From NCBI GenBank assembly GCA_963712995.1, contig CAVQKH010000008.1, forward strand, positions 1 to 64,000: DNA of 64,000 nt, read 5' to 3'. Every line of letters starts with the position of its first letter. The stretch's first letter is position 1. Below the pieces are notes generated by a model. That model was not told the origin of the DNA. It made no database searches and saw only the letters and a program-made list of their open reading frames with translations. Below are positions 33,736 through 43,042 of the stretch, piece by piece. Position numbers and translations under genes: made by a program. This DNA comes from GCA-003244245 sp963712995 (lineage in GTDB: Bacteria; Actinomycetota; Actinomycetes; Mycobacteriales; Pseudonocardiaceae).

Positions 33736-35892
33736 GTGAGCGACGGCTGGTCTTACGAGGGCGTGCCAGACCCGTCAGCCACGGCACCGGGAACAGTGAC
33801 CCTGGTCGAGGGCGTGACGTTCTGTATCAGCGACCAGGCGGGTGCGGTCCACCCCGGAACCGCACAAGGCCTGTTCTTCCGAGAGACTCGCTTCCTCTCG
33901 CACTTGGATCTCGATATCGACGGAGTTCGACTCGAACCTCTCGCGGTGCACTACTCGACGCCGTACGCCGCAACGTTCATCGGCAGGCGAGCACCCCGGA
34001 TGGGGGAGGTCAACAGCACCCTGCTGGTGGTCCGCCGCCGTTATGTCGGCAACGGGATGCGCGAGGACATCGCCGTGCACAACCTGGACCGTGAGCCGGC
34101 GGCGATACGACTGACGGTACTCGCCGACAGCGACTTCGCCGACCTGTTCGAGGTCAAGGAGGGCCGGGTCCGCCGCCTCGAGGGCATCAAGACCATCGCC
34201 GAGATGGATCGACTCCGAATGAGCTACCAAACGGACACAGACGCCCGCGAGGTCACGATCACCGCCACCGGCGGCCCGATCACGGCAACCGGCAAACTGG
34301 TGTGGCAGCCGGTGATTCCACCTCGATCCGAATGGGTGATCTCGGTCCAAGTAATACCCTCGATCGACGGTCGTGATGTGCCTCCCAGCTACTCTCTGGG
34401 TCAGCCGATCGAGCAAACTCAGCCCGCCGAGGCGCTGGCAGCCTGGCGCGCACAGACACCTATGATCAGCACCCCGGATGAGCCGCTGACCCGGCTACTC
34501 GCGAACAGCGCCAGCGATCTCGGGTCATTGCGGATCTTCGATCTGGACCATCCCGACCGGCCCGTCGTCGCCGCGGGCGCGCCGTGGTTCATGGCATTGT
34601 TCGGTCGTGATGCGTTACTGGCCAGCTGGATGCTGCTGCCGTTGGACGCCGGTCTCGCGCTGAGCACCCTGCAAGCCCTGGCCGGAATGCAAGGCCAGAA
34701 AGTCGAACCGCGCAGCGAAGAGCAACCGGGGCGGATCCTGCACGAGGTGCGCTCCGGTCTGGATGCCGAGCTGGCCCTGCGCGGAGGAAGCGTCTACTAC
34801 GGGAGTATCGACTCCACCCCGCTGTTCGTGATGCTGCTCGGCGAGCTGCGGCGCTGGGGACTGGCCAGCAGCGAGGTCGAGGCGCTACTGCCGCATGCCG
34901 ATCGTGCGCTGACGTGGATCGAACATTACGGGGACCGTGACGGCGACGGGTTCGTCGAATATCAACGGATGACCAGCCGTGGGCTGATCAACCAGGGTTG
35001 GAAGGACTCGGGCGACTCGATCAACTTCATCAACGGTCGGCTCGCCGAACCACCGATCGCGCTGGCCGAGGTGCAGGGATATGTCTATGCGGCCTACGTA
35101 TCGCGAGCGCATTTCGCCCGCGGAGCCGGCGACGAGGAGCTGGCCCGGCACTGGGCAACCAAGGCTCTCGCACTGAAACGCGCCTTCAACGATGCGTTCT
35201 GGATAGCTGAACGCGGTTACTTCGCGATGGCCCTGGACGGGGACAAACGGCCGGTGGATGCGCTCGCATCGAACATCGGCCACTGCCTGTGGACCGGAAT
35301 CGTCGACGAGGACAAGGCCGCCGCGGTCGCCGGCCGGATGCTCGACCCAGACATGTTCACCGGGTTCGGGGTGCGAACCCTGGCCGCCTCCATGGGCTCC
35401 TACAACCCGATGAGCTACCACAATGGCTCGGTCTGGCCGCACGACAACGCGATCCTGGCCGCCGGGTTGATGCGCTACGGTTATGTCGACGCCGCCCAGC
35501 GGATCGCCACCGCGCTGTTCGACGCGGCGCAGCTGCTCGGTGGGCGGCTACCGGAATTGTTCTGCGGCTTCGACCGTGCCGAATTCAGCGATCCGGTGCC
35601 CTACCCGACGGCCTGCAGTCCGCAGGCCTGGGCAGCTGCCAGCCCGTTGTTCCTTCTGCGTACCCTGCTGCGATTCGATCCGTGGATCCCGTTCGGCCAG
35701 GTGTGGTGCGCACCGGCCGTCCCTGATCACTATCTGCCATTGCAGATCGAGTCGTTCCAACTGGCCGAGGCGGCAGTGACCATCGAGGTGCAGCCGGACG
35801 GCTGGAGTCTCGGCGGGCTGCCCAACGGCATTCAGTTGGTCCGTTCCCCACGCCGGCCGTTGACCGCGACCACCCCCATCACCTCGCGCTGA
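33736..35892 (+). CDS. Amylo-alpha-1,6-glucosidase/glycogen-debranching-like enzyme
   Basis: GTG 33736 follows GGAGG. The 718-aa cytoplasmic protein has the N-terminal debranching beta-domain (VTFCISDQAGAVHPGTAQGL, FFRETRFLSHLDLDIDG) and a C-terminal (alpha/alpha)6 barrel (APWFMALFGRDALLASWMLL, STPLFVMLLGELRRWG, GLINQGWKDSGDSINF, SYHNGSVWPHDNAILAAGLM, CSPQAWAAASP). This family hydrolyses alpha-1,6 or related glucosidic links. The exact substrate is unknown. A GT4 glycosyltransferase follows 64 bp downstream, pointing to a shared role in glucan or disaccharide metabolism. Confidence 0.88.
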   Translation: MSDGWSYEGVPDPSATAPGTVTLVEGVTFCISDQAGAVHPGTAQGLFFRETRFLSHLDLDIDGVRLEPLAVHYSTPYAATFIGRRAPRMGEVNSTLLVVRRRYVGNGMREDIAVHNLDREPAAIRLTVLADSDFADLFEVKEGRVRRLEGIKTIAEMDRLRMSYQTDTDAREVTITATGGPITATGKLVWQPVIPPRSEWVISVQVIPSIDGRDVPPSYSLGQPIEQTQPAEALAAWRAQTPMISTPDEPLTRLLANSASDLGSLRIFDLDHPDRPVVAAGAPWFMALFGRDALLASWMLLPLDAGLALSTLQALAGMQGQKVEPRSEEQPGRILHEVRSGLDAELALRGGSVYYGSIDSTPLFVMLLGELRRWGLASSEVEALLPHADRALTWIEHYGDRDGDGFVEYQRMTSRGLINQGWKDSGDSINFINGRLAEPPIALAEVQGYVYAAYVSRAHFARGAGDEELARHWATKALALKRAFNDAFWIAERGYFAMALDGDKRPVDALASNIGHCLWTGIVDEDKAAAVAGRMLDPDMFTGFGVRTLAASMGSYNPMSYHNGSVWPHDNAILAAGLMRYGYVDAAQRIATALFDAAQLLGGRLPELFCGFDRAEFSDPVPYPTACSPQAWAAASPLFLLRTLLRFDPWIPFGQVWCAPAVPDHYLPLQIESFQLAEAAVTIEVQPDGWSLGGLPNGIQLVRSPRRPLTATTPITSR

Positions 35893-35920
35893 GCTCATCA
35901 AACCCGAGCTCACCAAATCT

Positions 35921-35950
35921 TTGACGAATCTGAGGATTTATTCCTAGTTT
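35921..35950 (+). promoter_or_regulatory. Sigma-70-type promoter of the GT4 gene
   Basis: TTGACG (35921-35926) and TAGTTT (35945-35950) are 18 bp apart. ATG 35957 begins six bases after the -10 box, so the transcript would start at or near the start codon. Confidence 0.6.
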
Positions 35951-35956
35951 GGAGTC

Positions 35957-37108
35957 ATGGATCCGCAACAGAGTGATGACCTTTCCATCCCGCACCACTC
36001 AGCAGGGCCGGCCAAGGACATGCTCGTCGGGTCACCGGCACCCACGCGGCTACGCATCGCAATGATCGGCACGCCGTACTTCACCATCCCACCGCAGGGC
36101 TATGGCGGGGTGGAGACGATCGTGGCTGAGCTGGTGGAAGGCCTGGTCAACCGTGGGCATCACATCACTCTGATCGCCGCTGGACCGCACGGCACCCGGG
36201 CGCAACGATTCCTCGCCAGCTACGAAGTCCCCCCGGGGGAACGACTGAACGAACCGCTGCCCGAGGTGATCCACGCAGCGTATGGCGCACGTGCCCTCGA
36301 GGACTGCGACATCGACGTCGTACACGACCACACGCTGGCCGGTCCGCTGTTGGCCCGCGGCAGGCTGACTCCCACGGTGGTCACCCCGCACGGTCCGCTC
36401 GCCGGCGAGTTGGGCAGCTACTACCGGACACTCGGCGACACCGTCCGAATGGTGGCCATCTCCGCCGCCCAGCGGGCTGATGCGCCGGATCTACCGTGGA
36501 CGGCGACGGTGTACAACGCGATACGCGCGGACACGTTCCCTTTCCAGGCCACCAAGGAAGACTTCGCGTTGTTCATCGGACGGTTCAACCACGACAAGGC
36601 ACCACATCTGGCCATCGAGGCAGCTCGCGCCGCCGGACTACCGATCACGCTGGCGGGCAAATGTGACGAACCGGCCGAGCTCGCCTACTTTACGGAGGAG
36701 ATCGAACCTCGACTCGGCCCGGACACCACCCTGTTCGGTGTCGCAGACGCCATCGCCAAACGGGATCTGTTCGCCCGAGCCGCCTGTCTGATCTTCCCAG
36801 TCTGCTGGGAAGAACCGTTCGGCCTGGTCATGATCGAGGCGATGGCCTGCGGTACCCCGGTTGTGGCGCTGCGCCGGGGCGCCGTCCCCGAGATCGTCGT
36901 ACCCGGCAGGACCGGTTACATCGTCGATCACCCGAGCGAACTGCCAGATGCCATCATCCAGGCCCGTTCCTTGGACCCAACGGCCTGCCGGGAGCGGGTG
37001 GAGAGCCATTTCACCGTCCAGACGATGGCCGCAGGTTATGAAGCCGCCTACCGGCGAGTAATCACTGAAGTCGCAGAATCACCTCTGACTATGCGGCGCC
37101 ACAGCTGA
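35957..37108 (+). CDS. GT4-family glycosyltransferase
   Basis: A 383-aa GT-B enzyme. The N-terminal domain has IAMIGTPYFTIPPQGYGGVE and a helix start GGVETIVAELV. The C-terminal nucleotide-sugar site has EEPFGLVMIEAMACGTPVVA (the E-x7-E signature) and GAVPEIV. No signal peptide or membrane helix is present, so it is cytosolic. Donor and acceptor are unknown. It sits between a debranching-type enzyme and a convergent NAD-dependent epimerase, suggesting a small glycan pathway. Confidence 0.87.
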   Translation: MDPQQSDDLSIPHHSAGPAKDMLVGSPAPTRLRIAMIGTPYFTIPPQGYGGVETIVAELVEGLVNRGHHITLIAAGPHGTRAQRFLASYEVPPGERLNEPLPEVIHAAYGARALEDCDIDVVHDHTLAGPLLARGRLTPTVVTPHGPLAGELGSYYRTLGDTVRMVAISAAQRADAPDLPWTATVYNAIRADTFPFQATKEDFALFIGRFNHDKAPHLAIEAARAAGLPITLAGKCDEPAELAYFTEEIEPRLGPDTTLFGVADAIAKRDLFARAACLIFPVCWEEPFGLVMIEAMACGTPVVALRRGAVPEIVVPGRTGYIVDHPSELPDAIIQARSLDPTACRERVESHFTVQTMAAGYEAAYRRVITEVAESPLTMRRHS

Positions 37109-37120
37109 GTCCATGAGATA

Positions 37121-38104
37121 TCAGGACTCGGCTCGCTGACCACGGGAGAAGATGGTCGGCGTAGCGGGAAGTTCCGGGGCCGGACCCATTGTCTCGGCCA
37201 GCTTGCGTACTCCATCACAGAAAGGCACACCTGGTCGATAACCCAGGCCCGCCAGTTTGGAGATATCAGCGACGAGACGGTAGGTGTCGTCCGCAATTTC
37301 GGATAGCACCTGAAGAGCAGGTTCTCGTCCGGTGGCGGCACCGATCGTGTCGACCAGCTGCCGCATAGATATCTCCTCACCGGAACCGATATTGAAAACC
37401 TCACCGACGTCGGCCCGGTCAGCAATCGTCAGCAGGCCCGCCACGAGGTCATCGACATGCACGAAGTCGCGGGTCTTCCCATCCGGATCACCGACGATCT
37501 GGATGGGCTGGTCGTTGAGGTGCCAGCGAAGGTAGCGGCCGACCTCGACCATCTCTTCCTGCGGATTGGTGCCCGGTCCGTAGACGCAGAACGGCCGGCC
37601 GACTACCACCGGAAGCCCGCAGGCGTGGTGCAGGGCGAGGCAGGTGATCTCTCCACTGAGCTTCGATGCGCCATAGGGAACAAACGGACGGGTCGGGTGG
37701 TCCTCATCCATCGGAAAACTTCGCGGTGTGCCGTACACCGATGCAGAGGAGACGTACACCATCCTTTGGATGTCGCTGTCGAGCAGCACCTCGGCCAGCG
37801 AGAACGTTCCCACCGTGTTGGTCTCGAAATCAAGACGTGGTTGGGTGATCGACAACGTTCCATTGGCGTTGGCGGCCACATGGAACACCACGTCCACCTC
37901 AGCGACCGCCTCGGCGACTTCGCGGGAGTCGCGAATGTCTGCTACCCGAAGCGTGGCTCCTGAGGGTGGGTGGGTATCGATCGCGGTGCGCGTGTTGTCC
38001 AGTACCGTAACCTGCTTACCCAACCCGAGAAGGGCTTCGGTGAGGTGCCTTCCGACGAAACCCAGACCCCCGGTAACCAGAAAACGATGATAATGATCGA
38101 GCAC
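37121..38104 (-). CDS. NAD-dependent epimerase/dehydratase (extended SDR)
   Basis: About 328 aa. Cofactor motif TGGLGFVG near the N-terminus, catalytic SSASVYG and YGASK (Y-x3-K), and NIGSGEE further on, typical of nucleotide-sugar 4-epimerases and dehydratases acting on UDP- or dTDP-sugars. GTG 38104 is preferred over an upstream ATG because the fold begins immediately (VLDHYHRFLVTGG). It converges on the GT4 gene with a 12-bp gap and may supply its sugar donor (inference). Confidence 0.88.
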   Translation of the reverse strand: MLDHYHRFLVTGGLGFVGRHLTEALLGLGKQVTVLDNTRTAIDTHPPSGATLRVADIRDSREVAEAVAEVDVVFHVAANANGTLSITQPRLDFETNTVGTFSLAEVLLDSDIQRMVYVSSASVYGTPRSFPMDEDHPTRPFVPYGASKLSGEITCLALHHACGLPVVVGRPFCVYGPGTNPQEEMVEVGRYLRWHLNDQPIQIVGDPDGKTRDFVHVDDLVAGLLTIADRADVGEVFNIGSGEEISMRQLVDTIGAATGREPALQVLSEIADDTYRLVADISKLAGLGYRPGVPFCDGVRKLAETMGPAPELPATPTIFSRGQRAES

Positions 38105-38291
38105 AGGAGACCTTTCAGTTTGCAGATTTGACGGTGTACGAGTGGTGCGCAACAGTCCTCCTGGCGAACTCGGCGAACCGAAAGCACCAAGATCTACAGT
38201 ACTGCATGGACTTCGTGTGACAGTACACCGCCTGGGCGTCAGTCAGGGCGGCCAGGCGGTTCGGGGTGAGGCCAACCGGGCGACGGGGCGG

Positions 38292-38537
38292 TTACTGGCC
38301 ACGGTCGCCGTCATGGGATTCCTGTTGGGCGCGAATACGACCCACCATCTCGGCGACAAGGTGGTCATTAGTATCGTGATCCCCACGGTCGGCGTTGTTT
38401 AAAAACAACTCACACAAGGCCCTCGCAGCAGCCTCCGCGCTGATCGCCGAGAGACCCGGCACCGGGGAACTCATTAACCGCCCCGTCGAATCGGGGTCGA
38501 TCCTCCAACCAGGATCACCAACAGAATCGGAGTGCAT
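38292..38537 (-). CDS. Hypothetical 81-aa protein
   Basis: ATG 38537 overlaps the stop of the upstream fragment as TGATG, suggesting an old operon. The product (MHSDSVGDPGWRIDPDSTGR, then AEAAARALCELFLNNADRG) is acidic and soluble with a helical end. The codon third positions are less GC-biased than in core genes, as in other accessory DNA here. A perfect inverted repeat GTTGTTT-AA-AAACAAC (38394-38409) lies inside the frame. Not recognised. Confidence 0.4.
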   Translation of the reverse strand: MHSDSVGDPGWRIDPDSTGRLMSSPVPGLSAISAEAAARALCELFLNNADRGDHDTNDHLVAEMVGRIRAQQESHDGDRGQ

Positions 38538-38790
38538 CAGTAACCACCCGGCGCTTCGAGCACGCGTACGAGGTGGGGTCGCAGGGCGATCAGTTGACTG
38601 TCGTGGTCGAAGCGCACGTACAGCAGGTGTGCCCCGGCCGATAACCTGGCCTTGCTGGTGCAGCCGGGACGCCAGTGCCCCGCGTTCGTTGTCCACCACG
38701 ACCTGTTCGACCCGGCTCTGCAAGGGAACAGGAACGCCCTGGGTGGGCTTCCCCTCGCTAGCGTCCTTGCGAGCGGATCGCTAGGTGTGC
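38537..38790 (-). pseudogene. Frameshifted fragment of an unknown gene
   Basis: Two adjacent frames join into one plausible protein: SRVEQVVVDNERGALASRLH and QQGQVIGR, then after a one-base shift HLLYVRFDHDSQLIALRPHL and VRVLEAPGGY followed by TGA. The second part overlaps the start of the 81-aa gene. Upstream it runs into the NACHT fossil on the other strand. Family not recognised. Confidence 0.35.
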
Positions 38791-38792
38791 TC

Positions 38793-39763
38793 ATGTCCTG
38801 GCTCATGGCCTGGCTGGTGCACGGATTCGGGTATGGCTTTCTTCACGTTGGGTTCGGGTTAGGGCTAGGAATCTTGTTCGGGCTCGTACACGGGAGGGAA
38901 GGCGGTGAGCCTAGGCGAATCAGGAATTGGCGAGCTATCAGCTTCCGTTCTCTTATCCTTAGAGGACTTGCGTCCGGTCTCGCATTCGGCATCACGGTTT
39001 TTCTTATCGTACTCGCAACGGGGTCCGCATACCTGCTCACATTCGGGCTCCAAAATAAATTTCCAGATATCATGACTGGGCTCATTGTCGGACTTATAGT
39101 CGCGTTCTTGTTCGGACTCAAACATGAACCCGCGGGCGAGACTGTATACAGGTAAAAAAAATCCTTTCAGGACACTCAAGAATTGGCGCACGCAAAGAGT
39201 CATCGCAGTTGTAGCCGGAGTGTTAATCGGGCTGATGGTTGGGCTGGCAGGCGGGATGAAGGAAGGGCTTATGTACGGGCTCATCGCAGAGCTCATTTAC
39301 GGGTCTGTATACGGCCTCGTGTTCGCTGCTACATACAGATACCTACGCCGGCGAGAGCCGTCCCCTTGGACCTCGCGAGAGCTGGCGCAATGACCGAGTA
39401 CTCGGAGTCGTATCCGGGCTCATGGTTGGACTCGCGATGATGGCTGGCTCCGAGCTCTACGCTACATTGGCCCAGTTCGCGCTAAGGCTGCACGGGGCGA
39501 CACCCCGAACAGACCTTGCGCACGGGCTCACCAACGGACTCGCGTTCTGGCTCGTTATGGTATTTGTATTCGGGATAACCTCCTCCCTAACTTGGCCAAC
39601 CACCATAGCTTGGCTCCAACTACGACGTTCTCACCACGTTCCGACCATCGCGCTCATGCCATTTCTAGAAGACGCTCGAGACCGAGGAATACTGCGCACT
39701 ATCGGCGCTTTTTACCAATTCCGGCACGCAACATTACAAGATCAACTGTCCAAGTCAGACTGA
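38793..39763 (+). pseudogene. C-terminal membrane part of a NACHT protein (fossil)
   Basis: Three frames in succession encode Gly/Leu/Phe-rich membrane helices (FGYGFLHVGFGLGLGILFGL; IGLMVGLAGGMKEGLMYGLI; LVMVFVFGITSSL) and then MPFLEDARDRGILRTIGAFY followed by QFRHATLQDQL. Actinobacterial NACHT NTPases with a membrane C-terminus end in just this way (...YQFRHxxLQ). Frameshifts fall near 39130 and 39400. The ATPase half is missing. GC content is lower than in neighbouring DNA. Confidence 0.65.
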
Positions 39764-39770
39764 GTTCATT

Positions 39771-40585
39771 GGCATTGTTGCGTTGACGGGAAGTGGGTAG
39801 TACGGCTGCGCGGGGTGGCGGCCACGGTCAGATGACGAGGGTCAGTTCGGCCAAGGCCGCCGGGAGCCGATGCTGTGGGTGGAGTTCCATGCTGAGTTCG
39901 TAGTGACCGCGGCGGATTTTTTGGACGAATGCGTGTCCAGCACTGATCACGCGAGCTGAGCGGAGCCGTTTGAGGCCACGCATTGGCCTGAGTCGGTGCT
40001 TGAGTCGTCCATGATCGGACTCGATCGGATTAATTCCCGTACTGCTCCAAGACATGGCGCGCGGACGGCAACAACTCATCAAGCACCCGCGGATAGGCAG
40101 GTGCACGGTCCGTACTCACCTCGCTCGGGCGTGAGCCGTGCTTGAGAGCTCGGGTGAAGAACCGGCGGGTGGCCGCACAGTCCCGCTTGGTCGACACCTG
40201 CACGTCAATGACCTGTCCGAACTGATCGATCGCCCGGTAGAGGTAGACCCACCGCCCGGCCACCTTGACATACGTTTCATCCACGAACCATTGATCCCCG
40301 GGAGCGGGCCGGCAGGGGCGGGCTGTATCAACCAGCAGCGGGTGAACCGCTGCACCCAGCGGTAGACGGTAACGTGATCAACCGCGATGCCACGTTCGGC
40401 CAGCAGCTCCTCACACATCGCGGTAGGAGAGGTCGTAGCGCAGGTACCAGCGCACCGCGATCATGATGACATCCTGCGGAAATCGGAACCCAGCAAAGCC
40501 CGATCTTGGTGCTGACACTCGAGCAGGGCGAGGACGCATCAGGACAGCCTGCCCGGATCTTCTCCTCCACCGATGCAACAGACCC
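39771..40585 (-). mobile_element. IS6-family insertion element, inactive
   Basis: GGCATTGTTGCGTTGAC at the left end (39771) and, on the minus strand, GGGTCTGTTGCATCGG at the right end (to 40585) match the IS6-type inverted repeat and bound 815 bp, a normal size for the family. One transposase gene fills it. No target-site duplication is visible, so flanking DNA has rearranged. Confidence 0.7.
39828..40515 (-). pseudogene. IS6-family transposase with frameshifts
   Basis: Pieces in order: WYLRYDLSYRD, EELLAERGIAVDHVTVYRWV QRFT, a one-base loss, DQWFVDETYVKVAGRWVYLY, VSTDRAPAYP, LEQYGN then TAA from a one-base insertion, IESDHGRLKHRLRPM, RVISAGHAFVQKIRRGHYEL. The DDE catalytic residues (D in VDETY, D in STDRA, E in IESDHG) are all recognisable. 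At least three lesions inactivate it. Confidence 0.78.
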
Positions 40586-40745
40586 CCTGCCCGAACGGAT
40601 CACCCTGGCTAAACAACAACACCTACCCCACGCCGACTTCCTGGAACTCGTCCTCGCCGACGAGGTCGCCCGCCGCGACACCCACTCCGCCGCACTGTGC
40701 GCGGTCTGCCGGACTCGATCCCGGGATGCGTCTGGACACCTTGTG
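40578..40745 (+). pseudogene. istB (IS21 helper ATPase) N-terminal remnant
   Basis: The frame reads PERITLAKQQHLPHADFLEL and VLADEVARRDTHSAAL, the typical N-terminal helical region of IS21-family IstB-like ATPases, before decaying. It begins at the edge of the IS6 element, which apparently cut it off. No P-loop remains. Confidence 0.5.
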
Positions 40746-40806
40746 ACCGGTGGGCCGAGAACCGGTGACCCGGAGTCTGATAGTTTGAATCTGATAGCCT
40801 GACTCC

Positions 40807-41070
40807 ATGAGGGAGATGTCTGCCTCGGAAGTGGCGCGGCGATTCTCCGCCGTACTCGACGGCGCCGAGCACGGCGAGACAATTGTGGTCACGCGCGGTG
40901 GCCGGCGAGTGGCGTTAATCGTGCCAGCGCCACGAGCAAACGGGCAGGCCGTGGGCGAGGTCCTGGCCCGCTGGCGCGGGCGACTCGACGTCGACGACGC
41001 CTTCGCTGCCCACGTGGCCGCCGCCGGCGATGCGACCGTCGACCTGGATCGCAATCCATGGCGCGAGTGA
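40807..41070 (+). CDS. Phd/YefM-type antitoxin
   Basis: An 87-aa protein: MSASEVARRFSAVLDGAEHG then ETIVVTRGGRRVALIVPA, the Phd/YefM DNA-binding fold, and a C-terminal toxin-binding tail (FAAHVAAAGDATVDLDRNPW). Its end overlaps the toxin start by 13 bp. It probably represses its own promoter. The sequence just upstream has repeated GTCTGATAG/TTGAATCTGATAG elements (GTCTGATAG and ATCTGATAG, 40777-40798), possible operator repeats. Confidence 0.85.
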   Translation: MREMSASEVARRFSAVLDGAEHGETIVVTRGGRRVALIVPAPRANGQAVGEVLARWRGRLDVDDAFAAHVAAAGDATVDLDRNPWRE

Positions 41071-41462
41071 TCCTGGATACCGGCGTCCTGGTCGCCAGCG
41101 TGCGCGGCCGCCTCGATGCCGCCGCGTTCGCCGCCGAAGACGACGTCGCGCTCCCCGCAGTGGTGCTGGCCGAGTACCTCACTGGCGTCGAACTCGATCA
41201 TGACCCCGCGCGGCAGGCCGCCCAGCAGGCATTCCTCGATGACCTGCTGGCAGTCACCCCCGTGATCGATTACACCCCAGCCGTCGCGGTACACCACGCC
41301 ACCTTGCTGGCCCACGTCCACCGGACAGGACACCCCCGCGGCGCCCACGACCTGATCATCGCCGCCACCGCCCAGGCCACCGACCGACTACTGGTCACCA
41401 CCGACGCCAAAGCCGGCTTCGCCGATCTCCCCGACGTCCAAGTCCGCCTCCTCAAGCCCTGA
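41058..41462 (+). CDS. vapC: VapC-type PIN-domain toxin
   Basis: 134 aa, ATG 41058 inside the antitoxin gene. PIN acidic residues: D in VILDTGVLVA, E in VVLAEYLTG, D in AHDLIIAATA, D in VTTDAKAGF. Complete and in frame, so probably an active RNase toxin. The pair stands between two IS6 remnants and 380 bp from a tRNA-Ser gene, typical of a mobile or integration-hotspot module. Confidence 0.87.
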   Translation: MARVILDTGVLVASVRGRLDAAAFAAEDDVALPAVVLAEYLTGVELDHDPARQAAQQAFLDDLLAVTPVIDYTPAVAVHHATLLAHVHRTGHPRGAHDLIIAATAQATDRLLVTTDAKAGFADLPDVQVRLLKP

Positions 41463-41514
41463 CGACGGCATCGTCAACTTGGTAGGGCCGTGCGGTGCCT
41501 GGGAGGGCGGTGTG

Positions 41515-41830
41515 CGTTTAGGTCTCGTCGACAAACCACCGATCACCCGAGGCATGCCGACAGAGTCGGGCGGCGTCGATCAGCAGCGGAGTGAACCGCT
41601 GCACCCAGCGATAGATCGTAAGGTGGTCGACATCGATACCGCGCTCGACCAGCAGTTCCTCGACATCTCGGTAGGACAGGACATACCGGAGATACCAGCG
41701 CACCGCCACCATGATCACATCGGATGGGAAGCAACCCAACGAAGCCGGACCTCGATACTGGCACTCGGGCGGGATGACGAAGCATCGGCCCAGCCTGCCC
41801 GACCTCATGATCCGCCGACGCAACAGTGCC
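41515..41830 (-). mobile_element. Truncated IS6-family element (N-terminal half)
   Basis: The minus strand holds the inverted repeat GGCACTGTTGCGTCGGC (ending 41830) and the first 101 codons of an IS6 transposase (VIMVAVRWYLRYVLSYRDVE, IYRWVQRFTPLL, DRWFVDET) before an abrupt TAA at 41518. The DDE core after the first D is missing. Its end is 13 bp from the tRNA-Ser 3' end. Confidence 0.75.
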
Positions 41831-41842
41831 CGCTGGTGAGGG

Positions 41843-41929
41843 TGGCGGAAGCGGAGGGATTCGAACCCCCGGAGCCTTCGGGACGCTCGCTTTCAAGGCG
41901 AGTGCATTAGACCGCTCTGCCACGCTTCC
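41843..41929 (-). tRNA. tRNA-Ser (UGA anticodon)
   Basis: The minus strand shows a 7-bp acceptor stem GGAAGCG/CGCTTCC, a long variable arm typical of class II tRNAs, the T-arm GGTTCGAATCC, anticodon TGA at 41893-41895 in loop CTTGAAA, and an encoded CCA. The 87-nt length fits tRNA-Ser. Confidence 0.95.
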
Positions 41930-41957
41930 CTAGACGGCCACGTTAGTACGTGGCCGC

Positions 41958-42920
41958 TCACGAGCTGTGCAGCTCCACGCGCTGCACAGCCAGGTCCGCC
42001 AGTTCGGTGCGCGGGACACAGCCGCGCCAGACCCGGTAGTCGACCTCAGCGAGGCCGAGGTCAGCTGCTCTCGGACCGTTCTCTCCAATGTAGTGGATCA
42101 CAGTCCCGTCCGGCCCGGATTCCACCAGTTCGACCGGCAGGCCGTGCCAGCCGGCGCGCCAGCGCACCAGATCGAGCGAGTCGAGTTCATCGATCATCAC
42201 CGGCAGTGTCCAGACACCCGCCTGCTCGACGAACTCCTCCGTTGGGCGGTGGCCGGGCGAGGGGTGCAGGGTCACCTCGCCAGGGCGGGGACCGAAGTCG
42301 GCGTCGTAGTCGCTGCCGTGGTATTGCGCGATCAGACCGCGCCGCACGGTGGGCCGCAACGATGCCGGTGGCCGGTGCCAACCCGCCGGACCCAGGGTGG
42401 CCGGCCCGGTGCTGATCCATCCGATTTGCCGGTTCAGGTAGGCGCCCAAGCGCTGTTCGTCCCCGTGAGAATCGATCCGCCACAACTCGGCGCCGGCCGG
42501 CAGCTCGACCAGATCCACCTGGTAGACACTGACGCCGAAGGGCGCGATGTAGAGCTGCGGGCTGTGCGCGTAGAAGCGCAGGACGTGCAGATCATCGGTG
42601 ACCGGCCAGCCCGCCACCTGGTCCAATCCGTAGCGCCGAATGAGCTCAACGGACGAACTCGCCGGCACGTCCTCCAGCCGGGTCACAAAACCGGCGATGC
42701 GGTGCGGGTCGAAACGCCCCGGCACCACGACATTGCCCAGGGTCAGCTCCACCAGACCCGGCAACACAAGCTTCTGCATCGCGGTATCAGGGTTGAGCAC
42801 AGACATCTGACCAGGCACTCTGAGCCTGGGCGGTGCAGGAGCGGAGTGTTGCTCGGACTGCGCCGGGCCACCGTCAGGCCTCAACACATCGACTGCTACG
42901 CCTACTACTGGATCTGTCAT
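41958..42920 (-). CDS. Conserved-looking hypothetical protein, about 320 aa
   Basis: A soluble protein starting at MTDPVVGVAVDV (ATG 42920; an in-frame start lies 4 codons upstream). Segments such as VWTLPVMIDELDSLDLVRWR and VHYIGENGPRAADLGLAEVD look like well-folded mixed alpha/beta structure. No signal peptide, membrane segment or known motif was recognised. It follows the tRNA-Ser and precedes a convergent-side MarR gene. Function unknown. Confidence 0.7.
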   Translation of the reverse strand: MTDPVVGVAVDVLRPDGGPAQSEQHSAPAPPRLRVPGQMSVLNPDTAMQKLVLPGLVELTLGNVVVPGRFDPHRIAGFVTRLEDVPASSSVELIRRYGLDQVAGWPVTDDLHVLRFYAHSPQLYIAPFGVSVYQVDLVELPAGAELWRIDSHGDEQRLGAYLNRQIGWISTGPATLGPAGWHRPPASLRPTVRRGLIAQYHGSDYDADFGPRPGEVTLHPSPGHRPTEEFVEQAGVWTLPVMIDELDSLDLVRWRAGWHGLPVELVESGPDGTVIHYIGENGPRAADLGLAEVDYRVWRGCVPRTELADLAVQRVELHSS

Positions 42921-43042
42921 CAGCTCCCCCACTCGCCACCGAGAGGCCCGTCCGCGCTCCAGCCGGGCTGGGTGCGGGGAACCTACTACGCCATTCGGCG
43001 CAAGCCCACCGGGAGGGGGTGGTCAGGCTGCGGATGGGTTTG

